A stretch of DNA of 64,000 nt from Zizania palustris. Its lineage: Eukaryota > Streptophyta > Magnoliopsida > Poales > Poaceae. Made by a program: the position numbers and the translations under genes. Every line of letters begins with the position of its first letter. The first letter of the stretch is position 1. A model generated the notes under the pieces. The model was not told where the DNA came from, made no database searches, and was given only the letters and a program-made list of their open reading frames with translations. Positions 41,293 to 54,460 of this stretch are shown piece by piece. Location of the stretch: the NCBI GenBank assembly GCA_019279435.1, contig JAAALK010000289.1, positions 85,343,023-85,407,022 of the forward strand, given 5' to 3'.

Positions 41293-41425
41293 GACTAGAG
41301 GCGATCGAAAGGAGGAGGCGAGAGAAAGGAGGAGGCGAGAGCTCGAGAGCAAGAGTTCACCCGTCAAGACTGCAGCTAAGGGAGTGAGCGAGTGAGCAGG
41401 AGAGGGCTCGGTTGGTGATCCAGGG

Positions 41426-41434
41426 GCTATTTAT
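41426..41434 (-). promoter_or_regulatory. TATA-like box of the antisense gene of C
   Basis: The minus strand reads GCATAAATAGCC about 135 bases upstream of ATG 41292, equivalent in place to the TATA box in A. One base differs from the consensus. Confidence 0.5.
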
Positions 41435-41946
41435 GCGAGAAGACGGCTGCTATCCTGGCGCTTCAGCGTCGCGCCGGTCCGCCTTCTGCCGCTCGATGCG
41501 CTTGCGCCGGTCGCGCGACACCCGCATTTAAGGCCTTGCTGGCTCGCTGTTGAGTGCGCCCGTCTCCGACGATCTGCCTCCCCCGCTTCGCCTGCATGCC
41601 TAGCGCATTAATTGTATTAAGTGATCGCTAGTCCGACTTCCCGCACGCTGGAGCCTAGCAGTCAAAGTTGCGCAAGCATCGAGAACGACTGGTCAAAGCC
41701 CTCCCTTTGCAAGGGTGCAAGGCGACTAGTTCACCGAAGGCGCTCCGAAGTCGGCTCTCGACCTCCAGGCTCTGGAACGTTTCAAGGCCCCGGAACATCT
41801 TCGGAGCAATCAGACGGGGGCGTCTCGTGGCAAAGATTCGGGACCTCTAAGTGAGTTGATTTCTTGTAAGGCTATCAGGATTATCATGTGCGCTTCCACC
41901 CTCTCTCCCATGCAGGACTCTCGAGAGGAAAGAAGCGAGGGGCTAC
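41435..41946 (+). other. Upstream region of the antisense gene and polypurine tract of C
   Basis: GC-rich, no convincing gene; small frames here (for example 41621-41854) lack homology to anything I recognise. It ends with GAGGGGCTAC directly before the LTR, the same polypurine word as in A. Confidence 0.55.
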
Positions 41947-42525
41947 TGTTGGGGGAGATAATCCCGATGACTGTTAGAAGCGCGAAGAGCCGTACGGTTC
42001 GGAGGGGAGGCCACGTCCGGAATACCCGAAGCCCTGCATCGAAGGTACCCGTGGGCCTCCAGACGGGGAGGCCTAAAGGTCTATGGGAGCTCCGAAGCGT
42101 GCCGAAGGGATTCTCAGGGGAAACGACTGGCTGGATGCCGGAGGCCAGCCTTCGGGAGGCCCAAAGGCTTTGGGGCGCAACCATACGTGGGAAAGGACCT
42201 GGTCAAGGCAACCCGGGGAATGGATCGTGATCGTCTTCGGCGTGTCGGGCGGTCGTTGCCGCGCTTGACACGGTTGATACACTGTCAGAATCGCACCTTC
42301 TTGTATGTAGTGTGTAACACCTATTCTTGTCTGTACTATAAGCCTGTGTCAGACCGAATAGCGGTTGAGGGTTTTGGAGGCACCCAACCCTCTAGGGCGG
42401 GTCTCCCTATAAATACACCCTAACTACAGTTGTAATAAACACACGATCCAAGAATACAATCTGAGCACAACATTCCATTACTCTCATCCACCAAAAACCT
42501 GCTGGTTTGATCCGTCATCCCAACA
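41947..42525 (+). repeat. 3' LTR of C
   Basis: 579 bp, TATA box at 42408-42415. About 37 differences from the 5' copy by eye. Confidence 0.93.
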
Positions 42526-44470
42526 GTGAATAATCGTGACTATCATTGTCGTTCATCCTTTCCTTCAATTTTCTTTCGTACTTCCCGATGAGGTATGAGG
42601 AAGTGATGCTACTTCTGGCTCACCCATTCTTCGTCGCATGCCGATCATTGGCTTCTTTCCATCATCAAACTTGATTTGGCCTTGCTCTATAGCCGATTGG
42701 ATCTTCTTCCTAAAAACTTTGCATTCATTAGTATGGTGCGATGAGGAATTGTGCCACTTGTAGTATTTCCTCTTCTTTAGCTCATCGGTAGGAGGTATCA
42801 CATGGTCGGGTGATAGGTGGATCTGCTTCTCTTTGAGCAACAGATCAAATATCTTATCAGCCTTATTGATGTCGAAGTCATACTTATCTTCTTTATCAGT
42901 CGGCTTCACCCAAGGGCATCCAACTTGTTTCTTGTTCTTGGACCATTCGACCCAACTGACCTCTGCATCATAGTCACTAACATCATTGGAGTTCGAATAG
43001 TAGGCCTAAGTATATGCCACCTTTTTCTAATACCTATCTTTCCTTGCTTCTTGGAATTGGCCCTCGTGTGTTGATACCCTTTGCACCAATTGTGAGAGGC
43101 TCTCGAACTCATGTGATAAAAATATCTCCTTAATTGGGTTCAAGAGTCCTTGAAATGCCAACTCTGCCAACTAGGTGTCACTGAGGTTCAAGTTATAGCA
43201 TCTACTCTGTATGTCCCAGAACCCCTGGACATAATCTTATACCGACTCATCCATCCTCTACTTCGCAGTTGTCAAGTCAGTGAGCTTCATCTCATGAATG
43301 TTGGAGAATAAATATTTGTGAAACTTCTTCTCTAAATTTTTTCATTCTCTGATGGAATCCACCGACGGCGAAGAAAACCACGTGAAGTTCGATCCTGATA
43401 GAGAAAGCGGGAAGAATGGACCCTTAGAGCTTCATCGGTCGATGCCTCCCCACACTGGGCGAGGAAACGGCTAATATGCTTGGTCGTGGAGACTGAGTCG
43501 TGTCCCGAGAACTTGGTGAAGTTGGGTACCTTGTATCGGCTTGGCAGTGGTACTCGATCAAACCATTCTAGGTACGGTCGCCGATACATGTACGTCTATT
43601 CTTTGGGCTTCAACCCAAATTGGTCTCGAATAACCTTCGTTATCTGATTCACCTAGTCATCTTCCTGTTGTCCCGGCGTAGGGTGTCGATCAAGTATTGG
43701 GACCTATTGATATTGGTCTGACCAAGCAACATTATGCTTGTATTATCCTTCATCAGCGTATGGCGGTGCTCCATAGTATGCAATCCGATGATACCCCTGA
43801 GGGATACCATCGGGTGCCCCCTTGGCGGCACGAGGTCTAGCAGTATGTTCCTTGCGATGTCGTATGTCATGTGAGGCATCTCTTTTCTCGGTAGTCTTGG
43901 GTCAGATACCGGAAGTGGCACCAGCGCACCCCTTTCGAGGAAATATGGTGCGCTCTATAGTGAACTTTGTGTCAGAGCTAGCGGTTGAGTCATCTTGTTT
44001 CCTTCATGGACGAACGAGGCTCCCGACTGCTCTATCCTCATTGGACCTTGCATCTGTGGTGTTGGCCTAGTATGATGTGGATTCTGCAGTAACCTTGTTT
44101 GACCATTAGGGAAATACGTTGTACCTTGTGGTGGCTCATCGGCTACAGTGCCATCAATAGTCTTCTTGATCAACCCATGGAGGGTGTTGACCAATGTTCC
44201 TGATTGATTTACCAGCGCATGATGAATTGCCTAATCAATGATCCTTTGGAAACTGGACTGAGGGCTTTCTATCGGCTAAGTGGCTTCTATAGCCAATACC
44301 GGTGTTGGTAATGGATCCCTTTAGATGAGAACCGATCAAGTCATGCCGTAGACTTGCAAACAAAAGTTCTGAAAATCATGTATGTGCCTTTGCACTTCCG
44401 TCCTCTCCTCTTCACTTAGCGTTTTGAGAGTGATCGGGATGATGTTGTCGTTGTCGATTTCGCCCACCAT
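42526..44470 (-). pseudogene. gag: gag remnant of B
   Basis: Minus strand from ATG 44470 (MVGEIDNDNIIPITLKTLSE), 43 bases inside the 5' LTR. A TGA interrupts it about 45 codons in. Other pieces: 44194-43955 (linker), 43921-43649, 43589-43332 (gag domain: YLEWFDRVPLPSRYKVPNF, FLAQCGEAS). The end, 42909-42565, holds a C..H..H..C type knuckle (YYKWHNSSSHHTNECKVF) followed by IEQGQIKFDD. Many stops and shifts. It is cut at 42526 by C and continues as the protease region at 22632. No standard TGG-start primer binding site is evident next to this LTR. Confidence 0.8.
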
Positions 44471-44513
44471 GGCTGAGTTGCTGAAGATGTCCCACTAGGC
44501 TTGGGAAAAAGCA

Positions 44514-45517
44514 TGTTGGTGTCTTTCTTGGTCACACTTTGACATAGGCGTAGCCTAGGAGATCTTCTTAACTCCAGTGTAGGTCCTACAATCTTAGAAA
44601 AAGGTTTAAGGCGTGCCAATCAGTTTGACCCAACTGATAAGGGAATAGAGAAAATATCATTAGTAGCAAAGTTGATCTGCTGTCAGGTCGATGACTATGG
44701 TAAGGATAAAACAATTGTGAGAAAATAACGCCAATTGGCCATAAGGCCGATGACCAAGGTAAAACGACCGTACGAATGCGCCATCGGTTGCTGAGATAGG
44801 TAGTTTTTATGCATATGGGCCAATTGGCATTCCCCAATAGCAGATAGAATATAACACTAAATTGAAGATAACCTATACTTCAAAGTATCGAGCACATTTT
44901 ATTTAGATGAATGGTATACAACATGAACAAGATACAATAGAAAGAGATGTCGGACCTAACCGATAAAGCCTCAAACTATCATACCTAAATCACATCAATC
45001 TAAGAGATCAAACTGATGCAGCCTTAAACCTAGCCAATACACTGAGATAAAACGATGATCATACTATTTCAGTCGATGCCTCAAGAGATCAAATTGATGC
45101 AACTGTGAGGACACTGACCTAGTCGATACGATCGTCGGGGGTGGCGGCACTCACCTCTTCACTGGAAATCAGAACGATGCAGCCCAACTCCAATTGCCGA
45201 ATCCCACTGGGACTAACCTTGGGAAGCCAAGGGTGGCGATGCACCGAAGAGTTGTTTGTAGGGTTGGTTGTTATGTTTGACCTAAGGGATACATATTTAT
45301 AGTCCGTAGACTTGCCATCTAAGTAATCTATCATGATCAATTCTGGATAATCTTTATCTCCTCTCACTTTTATCTTCATTGGCTCCTTCATATCTGGTCA
45401 TGTTGAAAATAGCACAAACGGACTTCTTTGACCAACTTTGATCGGACTCCTTTGACTTCTACTGACCATGCAGTATCTTATGTGGGCCTAGGATTTTACC
45501 AAATGTTGGCATCAACA
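44514..45517 (-). repeat. 5' LTR of B
   Basis: 1004 bp, TGTTGG...CATCAACA. TATA box on the minus strand at 45301-45294. It lacks ~126 bp present in the left copy. Confidence 0.88.
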
Positions 45518-46779
45518 GACTTCGAAATGGGGTTCACAATGCGGACTTCAAACACGCGTTCAAATTCCCGAAGGAGTACTTCGCACTAGTGACTTGCAGT
45601 AGGCTTCACACTAGTGGCTTGGACTAGGCTTCACACAAAATAACTCACACAAGTTCAACCTAGCAGAAGGACTTCATTCTAGGCTTCACAAAATAGGCTT
45701 TGCACACAATAGAGTGAAATGTACTGTTGCGCTTAAGACTCATAGATAAAGAAAAACGTATGTGTAAACTTGTTCGTAGATTTTCAGGGGTTCACACAAG
45801 GTGACAGAAGTAATTCATGTAAATCAAGTCACAAGAGCATCAGAGAGGCATTCCATCCTTTGCAAACCAAGAACGCAAAGATAATCAAAAGTACTCAAGG
45901 CAGACAAGCATGAAGCAAAGATCAAACAAAGATTTCATTGCAAAAAATGAACACAAAAGACCCTCTCGAATCTGAGTATATTAGTGGCGACGGATCCTAG
46001 GACAATCAGTAAAGAAGAAGGTTCTAAACCTAGGTAGAAGTGTTACCCTAGACCTCAGCCTACCCTTTATTTTATAGACTAGACAGACATGAGAAGAGAC
46101 TACAATACCCCTAGGTTTTATAGTTTTTCTGCCTCACACAGTCGAAGGGGTATTATAGATAGTTCTATTTTTACACTTTATTTGAAGCTCCACAATGTGT
46201 CAGCTTTGTAGCTTCGTTTTGACGGAGACTCACAACACTTTACGAAGAACCTGAGTGACTTTGGTTGAGGACTTCGAAATGTTGAGGCTTAGATGTAACG
46301 AAGTATTGACTTCAAGTGTGACGGTTTTGAAACGAAGTTGTCCAAGCACTTACCAACTTCGTACAATTTCTCCAGAGTGGACCACAACGATTCCACAGCT
46401 CCTTCGGCTTGGCCATTGTTTGTCCGTGTACTGAAGCCATTCATGGCCAAAGCCATGACAAGTAAACCTCCTTTTGAACTATCCCTTCAAAGTACCTCCC
46501 TTTAGAGGGTTTCATCCACCTTTCTTTGAAGTGTCTTCTTCCGGAGCACACATATGAAGTGCCTCCGCCTAGAGCACACTTTTGAAGTGCCTAACTTCAG
46601 AGGCCTTCCTCCACCAACCTTCGAAGTGCCTCCCTCTGAAGCACACCTTTTAATTACTTTGCCTTAGTGGTCTTTGTCTGCCTGTCTCTGTTCAGAGAGC
46701 CTCCGAACACCCCTTCGACCGATCTTGACTTCACTTAGCCACCCTGATCCTCCGGCACCAAGCTTTCGACCTTGTCCTT
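45518..46779 (-). repeat. Continuation of the 5' LTR of G
   Basis: Begins with GACTT, the duplicate of 4410-4414, and continues the reverse-complemented copia LTR. Features shared with F's LTR in reverse include a TATA box (TATAAAAT on the minus strand, ~46076-46069) and, near the right end, blocks such as CTTCGAAGTGCCTCCCTC. It stops at 46779, where D is inserted; the outermost several hundred bp of this LTR are not in the window. No gene seen. Confidence 0.78.
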
Positions 46780-48776
46780 TGAGAAACCAAGGGTTGGTTT
46801 CGGAGTATGTGATGAGTGATTGACAGATTTTATCCTCTGATTCGAAGGGGTCTCTCCGAAGGGGTTCAGAAGTTGTTTCACCAAAGGGTTCAGTGGGTCT
46901 GTTTTGCTTCAGCTGTTGCAGCGGAGTGTGCCTGTCGGAGGGGTCCAACAGTACACAATGATTGGGTCGTACCGAAGGTCTCGGTACTTTGGGCGGTACA
47001 CCGGAGTGTGTATCGGAGGTTGTTTACCTGGAGAGGTCTCCGGGGTACTAGATACTCTTGTCTGTTTGTCTGTGGTGCGTAGGTGACTTCGGAGGCGATG
47101 GACAGTTCGCAGCAAGTGAACCTGGGTCAAGCGGGAGGCTTGATGCCATGCGAGCGGGGATCTTGGTCACAAAGGCTGCGAAGGGGTCGAGGTCAGACCT
47201 CGGGTCGAGGTGCACCAGACGAAGGCAGAGAGTGCAGAGCATGGCTCAAGGTGAAGGTACCCTAAGAAGAAGTCCTCAGAGGCGAGGCACTTCGAAGGGT
47301 ACTCCAAATGGAGTGACTTCGGAGTATGGTGGACAAAGTCCTCAGCAAGTAGGTAAGGTGTTCGAAGTGTGCTTCGGAGGGAGGCACTCGAAAGTATACC
47401 CGACAAAGGTCTCAGAAGTCGAGGTGCATCGAAGGCATGGTCCGGGTGAGGTTCGTCGAGGAGTGTGCTCGGGGAGAGACACTACGGCGAAGGGATCATG
47501 GAATGCTTCATGCGGAGGCTTAGGACGAGGGAGGGACTTCGAAGGGTGGTACTCCGAAGGTGGGGCTTCGGAGTGAGGCTGACTTGAGGTACTTTGGCCA
47601 TGCATGGATTCGGTACACGCACTGATGGAGTTCGAGCTGGGAGAAGCTGCGAAGCCGTGGTGGTCCAATCCGGAGGTGTTGGTGCGAAGGCCCAAGGGCT
47701 TTGACGGCTTCGGCTCAAAACCATCTCTGTATCGAAGGCTAACTTCGGTGAAGCGAAGGCCGTTAGGCTCAAGGCTTCTCACCGAAGCTACCGCACCCCT
47801 CGTGTGCGAAGGGGGGCTTTAGAAGGCTCCAAAACTGCAAAGGTTGACCGTGTCTGCTCTGCAAAATCTGATGTTGTCTCCTCTGCGAAGCTGACAAAAG
47901 AAGCCTCCAAATAAAGTAGACTACCAGCTATACCCCCTGTTCTGATGAAATAAAATCAGTGTAAACCCTAGGGGTAAAGTAGTCTATTCACAGGGCTGAA
48001 TAGTGCCTATAAATAGTGGAGGCTAGCCTAGGCCACAGTAACACTTTGAGCAGCCATTGTAGAACTCATGTGCTAGCTGCCACACTCTCTGTATTCATCG
48101 TGTGAGTTCATTTTGTGTTCCCTGTTCATGCAATGAAGTTTTGATTCTATTCGTCTTTCACTGCTTGAACATGTACTGTGTTGCACTGCATGCTTTGATT
48201 TCTCTGTGCACCATCTTCTTCTGGGTTTTCTGGAGAGGTGTGTGAGAAGTCTGTCTAGGTGAAGTGTATTTTTCAGTGTCTGTTCGCTCTGTGTAAACAA
48301 GAGGCTAGACCTCTCAGATTACTAGCGAAGCACTGTCTGGCTTGAATCGAAGCCCGTTTTCTTCCCTTATCGAAGTCCTTGGGGAAGGGTGCTCAGCGTG
48401 CGTCTCAACCTCCGAAGTACAAAGCCTAGCACCAGTTGCTATCGCTGAATATTTGGTCAAAGTCCTTAGAGGGAAGTTTGCTCTTGCGAAGGGTGAAGTG
48501 CGAAGCCTGCTCGAAGGCACCCAGTGTGCGGAGCCTGCACTGACTTAGCAGAGTTGAATTTTTGGGTGTTGTGAGTGGAGCGAAGTCTTCTTGGCTTTGA
48601 ACTTTTGCTCCTTGTGAAGCCTGATTTCGGAACTGTGAAATACCTCCGAACCAGAACTTTGAAGGGTTTGTTCGAAGCTTGTTTCGCAAAACACAGAATT
48701 AAAACAGAAGGCTATTTTTAGTCTGAGTTTTAAAAGCTCCCATTCACCCCCTCTGGTGGCCGTTTCCAGTCCAACA
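46780..48776 (+). repeat. 5' LTR of D
   Basis: 1997 bp, clearly homologous to the LTRs of F, with TATA box TATAAATA at 48008-48015. PBS TGGTATCAGAGC at 48779-48790. Confidence 0.92.
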
Positions 48777-48840
48777 ATTGGTATCAGAGCAAGTTAAGAT
48801 CACCAGTTGACCTTAACAAGTTGTGTGGTCTGTTGGCGAC

Positions 48841-51298
48841 ATGGACAGAGTTAGTAAAATACCTCTGTTCGATGGGACGGACTTTGCATACTGGAAGGTG
48901 TGCATGGAGGCTTACTTGCTAAGCCAAGGAAATACAATTTGGGAGATTGTGGATTCATAATACTCCATCCCTGAAACTCGCACCTCCCAAATAGAGAAGG
49001 ATTAGTATAATGCCTACTCCAAGGCTAGAAATATACTATTCATTGGTTTGAGTAGAAGTGAGTTTGATAGGGTGCAGCACCTTAGGACAACTTGGGATAT
49101 TTGGACTACACTCACTATCTTTCATAAGGGCTCTACACAGATTAAGGCCAGGCGCCAAAGCACATACAATCAACAGTATCAGCTATTTGTGCAGGCACCT
49201 GGTGAATCTATAGATGCCATGTTTTCTCGCTTTGATGCAATAGTGAGTAACTTGCGGTCCAACGGGACGCTTGCTTACAATGATCATGATAGGGCTATCA
49301 AGCTTCTCTATGCTCTTGATCGTAGCATATGGGAAGTGAAGATATCCAGCATTGAGGAGTCCGCAGGTTATGACACATTGACCTGTGATGAGCTCTTCAA
49401 CAAGCTGAAGTCCACTGAGATTGCCAAGGCATCTCTTGCAGTGCATAGGAACTCTTTGCCACATCCATTGGCATTGGTTTCTAGTACTAGCCGTGGTACC
49501 CCTACAGAACCAAGCACGTCAGGCACTTGTGTTTTTACATATGGTATTGCTTTGTCCTCCCTGGTCTCCGTCACTAAGGAGCAGGTGGATACTCTATATA
49601 ATGATGAGCTTGCTCTCATTGCCAGAAGGTTCACCCATTTTCACCATGAGAGATGGTATCAGAGGAGAAGTAGTTTTAGTGGTTGTTTTGAGTGTGGCGA
49701 CACTTCTCACATCAAGGCCAACTATCCTAAACTCAAGAAGAGATATGAGAGTGAGCGCCCCAAATACCACAAGAAGGAGAGGAAACCCTTTGTGAAGGGA
49801 AAGTGCGGCAAGGTGGCTAAGAGAGTAGCCAAAGCCACTTCCAGAGCATTTGTTACTGCTCTCAGTGACATCGACACTTCCTCAACTGAGGAGTCGAGCT
49901 CTGAGGAGGAGTCTCCAAGGAAGGAGGAGAAGAAGGATAAGAATGGATGAGATTTCACCAGCGTCTGCTTCATGGCCGACAGCGATCACAGCGGCAATGA
50001 GCTTGACTCATCTGAGGTACCTCTATCTTATGACCATTTTTCAATTAAATTAGATGAACTGAATGAAATAGTTCTTGGTCAGGATAGATTACTTGTGCAA
50101 GCCGCTAGAGATAGAAAAGACCTTAGACTTAGGCTAGAATCTGTTTCTACTCATTATGCCATGCTTAAGTCTAGGGTTAATGATGTTGAATGTGAATCTT
50201 GCACTGTTGTCATGGGTGAGCTTGCTCAGTTGCGTTCTGTGCATGCTCAAACTCTTTCTGAGCTTGAGACTGCACAGAAGCGGCTTTTGATGGTTGATTC
50301 TAGTCCTCATGATATAATTGAATGCTTGAACTGCCCCTTATTACGTGATAGCATTAATTTACGTGATAAGCATGTTCAGGATTTAGAGGCTAGATTGGAG
50401 AGGGCCAGTAGTTCTAACGATGTGCTACCTGTGTGTGACACTTGCATAATCCTTAAGGACCAGCTAGGCACTGTTAGAGAGTGAGCTGAACACCTCATGA
50501 CCAAGAATGAATACCTTCTTTCTGTGGTTAACAAATGCACTTAGGGAAAGGGTAGGATGGACTTTCTCTTGGCCAAGACCAAGATGTGTGCTGACAGAGC
50601 AGGGTTAGCTTTAGGATTGGGTTTTGAGAGGATTCCTTCAGACAGTGAGAACAAAACTTTTTTTTACCTCACCCACTACCTTAGAGAAAGAGAGATCTCT
50701 GTTAGATGCTACATCAGCCAAAAAGCCTACCCAAACTTCAAAGAAAACCACCCCTCCTACATAGAGAATTCCTCCCAAGAAAAACACTCAGTAGAAGCCC
50801 AAGGAGCCTGTGAGGATTGCTCCTACGACCCATGTGAGTGCCTCTAGGAGAGTATTTCATTGTTCCTATTGTCAGCGGGCGGGTCATCTAGTTGGGTTCT
50901 GTTTTCGTCGCATAAAGGATGAGCGACGCTCTCAGGCGATGAGTTTCCAAGACATGCATTACCCATCTCGAGGTATGCATGAGTCTGAGTTTTACTCACG
51001 TACTATTTTCGAGGCTCCTCGTACTTCTCAAAGAGGTTTTGCTCCTCGAGGTATTCACCATGTTCCATATGGTGGTAGACCCCGGGCGAGTAGCTTTGTA
51101 CCTCGTTAGAGTAAGAGACCTCGTCATGCATTTGGGTCACAGCACGTAGGTAGACCTCGCACTTTGCATTATTTTGATTATCCTGTGCGTAGACAGTCTA
51201 TTTTTACTGTGCATACTACTCGTATCACTCAGTGTTGGATGACTCGTCATGCATTCACTGACCCCAGCACTGAGCGATCGAGATTTTCCTATCATATG
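48841..51298 (+). pseudogene. gag: gag remnant of D
   Basis: From ATG 48841, aligned with F gag throughout. Early stops TAA 48958-48960 and TAG 49003-49005 (CAA and CAG codons in F). A long open piece (49048-49950) covers most of the gag domain and first knuckle (CFECGDTSHIKANY, last Cys lost). TGA 49948-49950, then the coiled coil 49972-50484, more stops, and the second knuckle CSYCQRAGHLVGFC intact near 50861-50902. It ends at TAG 51299-51301, as in F. Confidence 0.9.
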
Positions 51299-51301
51299 TA
51301 G

Positions 51302-54300
51302 GCGCCGGACCGAGGCTTAGAGGGCACGTGGATCATGGACTCCGGTTGTTCGTGCCACATGACCGGAGATGCAGCATGGTTCTCCAGCCTCACCACAACC
51401 AAGCAAAAGGAACATATCACCTTCGGCAACAATCAAAGGAGTAGAGTGAAAGGTAAAGGTGTGATAAGAATCAACTCGAATTTCACTCTCAAAGATGTTG
51501 CTTTGGTTGAAAACTTGGGATACAATTTGCTTTCTGTATCTCAATTGCTTGATGAGGGCTTCGAAGTGCGATTCCATCGCGATACTTCGCAAGTACTCAA
51601 TTATGATGGCATTGTGGTTTGTAAGATCTTTAGAGTTGGGAGAGTTTTTGGAGCTGATTTTTCTGAGTCATCTGGTTCTTCTCATTTTCTTGTTACACAT
51701 TCTATTTTTGAGCTTTGAAAGTGGCATAGGAGACTAGGGCGTATGAGCTTTGAGTTGCTCACTCGTCTGAGTGCCCTAGGTCTAATCCTAGGATTGCCCA
51801 AGCTCAAGTTTGAGAAGAATTTAGTTTGCGCTCCTTGTCGACATGGAAAAATGATTGCCGCTTCGCATTCGCCAGTCACCACAGTGATGACTGAACAACC
51901 TGGAGAACTTCTCCACATGGACACTGTAGGTCCTTCTCGGGTTAGTTCTTTAGGCGGCAAGTGGTATGTGTTAGTCATTATCGACGATTTCTCTCGCTAC
52001 TCTTGGGTCTTCTTTCTTGCCAGCAAGGATGAAGTGTTTTCACACTTTCGGTGCTTGGCTTTGAGACTTTTCACTGAACTCCCTGGTGCATTGAAATTCA
52101 TTCGAAGTGATAATGACACTGAGTTCAAGAACAATCTCTTTGTTGACTTTTGCATGGAGCATGGCATAGAACATCAATTCTCTGCTCTGCGGGTTCCTCA
52201 ACAGAATGGTGTTGTTGAGAGAAAGAACCGGACTTTGGTTGAGATGGCTAGGAAGATGCTTGATGAGCATAGGACTCTTAAAAAATTCTGGGCTGAGGCC
52301 ATGAACACTGCTTGTTACATCTCAAACCGAATCTTCTTGGGCTCTATTTTGAACTTACATCTTATGAGCTACGTTTTGGGAGACAGCCCAAAGTTACTCA
52401 TCTTCGAGTCTTTGGTTGTCGTTGCTTTATCCTAAAACATGGAAATTTGGATAAATTTGAGTCGCGCTCTTCCGACAGGATCTTTTTGGGTTACACTACA
52501 CATGGTCATTCTTATCGTGTTTATAATTTGGAAACTAACACTGTCATCGAGTCATGTGATGTGACTTTTGATGAATCAACCCACTTTGTTAGTTCTACCT
52601 TTAAACGGGCAAATGAACATTACATGGAGCAGACCATCTTCGAAAAAGATCTCGGAGATTTCGAGGATGAACCCCTACTACCCTCGACTTCAACCCCCGA
52701 AGTCGACCCCGCTTCGACTACTTCGGCACAAGGTCCCGAAGCAACTACCTCAACATCGGTCATCTTGGACCACTCCAACGCACAAGTTGAGGGGGAGACT
52801 GCATCCCGCCGCGAGGCTCCACATCATGTTCAAAGGATGCATCCTCCAGAGCAAATCATTGGTGAGATTGATCAAAGGGTAACACGTTCTCATGCTCATT
52901 TCATTGATTCCGCTGTTGTTGCTTCTTTTAAGCCCTTAGATGTTAGTCATGCACTTTCTGATTCTAGTTGGATCAATGTCATGCATGAAGAACTTGAAAA
53001 TTTTGAGAGAAACCAAGTCTGGACATTAGTTGATCGTCCTCGAAATGTTCATTTCATTGGAACAAAATGGATTTTCAAAAACAAACAAGGGGAGGATGGG
53101 ACTAGAGTTAGAAACAAGGCTAGACTTGTAGCTCCGGGTTATTCTCAATTAGAAGGGATTGATTTTACCGAGACTTTTGCACCTGTTGCGCGTCCAGGGG
53201 CCATTAGGATTTTGCTTACAATTGCGACATCCCGGGGATTCAAACTCTATCAAATGGATGTCAAAAGTGCTTTTCTTAATGGCTTCATAGGCGAAGATGT
53301 TTATGTAAAACAACCCCCTGGCTTTGAAAACCCCAAATACCCACATAAAGTCCTTAAACTTCATAAGGCTCTTTATGGACTCAAGCAGGCCCCTCGGACA
53401 TGGTATGATAGACTTAAGTGTTTTCTGCTTGAGCGGGGGTATTTGATGGGATCTGTTTTTAAAACCTTGTTCACTCTCAAGCAAGGCAAAGATTTTCTCC
53501 TAGTTCAGATTTATGTTGATGATATCATCTTTGGTGGCTCTTCTCATGCTTTGGTTGCCGAGTTTGCAGATGCCATGAGCAGGGAGTTCGAGATGTCCAT
53601 GATGGGCGAACTCACTTTTTCCTTGGTTTTCAAATCAAGCAAAGCAAACAAGGTACATTCGTCCACCAGACGAAGTACACCAAGGACCAGCTCAAGAAGT
53701 TCGACATGGCTGATGTGAAGCCCCTCGCCACTCCAATGGCCACATCTGTAGCATTGGATCCTGATGAGGATGGAGAAGTCATAGATCAGAAGGAGTTCCG
53801 AAGTATGATCGGCTCCCTCCTCTACTTGACTGCTACTTGGCCAGACATACACTTCAGAGTGTGTCTGTGCGCTTGTTTTCAGGCTTCACCTCGTGCTTCG
53901 CATCGCCAAGCGGTAAAGCGCATTCTCAGGTATCTCAAACATACCCTAGAATTTGGCATTTGGTATTCTGCATCTTTCTCTTTGTGTCTTTGAGGTTATT
54001 CTGATGCGGATTTTGCTGGGTGTAGAATTGATAGGAAAAGTACATCCGGTACTTGTCATTTTCTAAGTACTTCGCTGGTTTGCTGGTCTTCCCACAAACA
54101 GTCTAGTGTTGCACAATCGACGGCTGAGGCCGAATATGTTGCTGCAGCTAGTTGTTGCTCTCAGATTTTGTGGATTGTCTCCACTTTGCGGGATTTCGGG
54201 TTAGATTATAAGAGTGTTCCACTTTTATGTGATAACACTAGTGCTATTTGCATTGCAAACAACCTAGTTCAGCTTTCCCGAACCAAACACATTGGTGCGC

Positions 54301-54460
54301 GATATCATTTTCTCAGAGATCATAATGAGAAGGGTGATATTGAACTTACATTTGTTGATACCCAACACCAACTAGCCGATATTTTCACAAAACCCCTTGA
54401 TGCTTCTCGTTTTAACTACTTGCGTGGGGAACTTGGTGTTTGTCACCCTTACGGCATTTT
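51302..54460 (+). pseudogene. pol: pol remnant of D
   Basis: Follows the UAG in the same frame: protease DSGCSCHMTG (51335), TGA at 51716-51718 (a Trp codon in F), integrase (51743-52350) with SDNDTEF in place of SDNGTEF, and a frame shift near 52350-52365. RT follows with IYVDDIIFGG intact (~53510), a one-base deletion near 53625, TGA 53991-53993 in RNase H, then RNase H to the end (ADIFTKPLD, ~54375-54405). Not functional. Confidence 0.9.

Larger units (their letters stand above)
22633..42525 (+). mobile_element. Element C: Tat-type Ty3-gypsy, split by F, internally deleted
   Basis: LTRs 22633-23211 and 41947-42525, both 579 bp, about 37 differences by eye (~6.4%, roughly 2.5 My at 1.3e-8). 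Flanks GGGAA (22628-22632) and GTGAA (42526-42530), a 5-bp duplication with one mismatch. Its own sequence is about 9.1 kb. Order: LTR, PBS, gag, deletion, RNase H tail, integrase (split by F), 35-bp tandem repeats, antisense gene, polypurine tract, LTR. It is a diverged relative of A with much higher GC content. Confidence 0.92.
4415..45517 (-). mobile_element. Element B: gypsy (Tat-like), minus strand, split by A, H and C
   Basis: Ends TGTTGG...CAACA with a perfect GACTT duplication. Without A, H, C and their duplications its own length is about 7.9 kb. In its own sense (minus strand) the order is 5' LTR (right), gag, protease and a PR-RT linker. An antisense gene on the plus strand follows, then the polypurine end (reverse complement of CCCATGCCCCCGAG at ~5543-5556) and the 3' LTR (left). 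No RT, RNase H or integrase motif is visible, so it looks deleted or non-autonomous. LTRs differ by roughly 14% over the first ~200 bp, making it older than its insertions. Confidence 0.85.
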
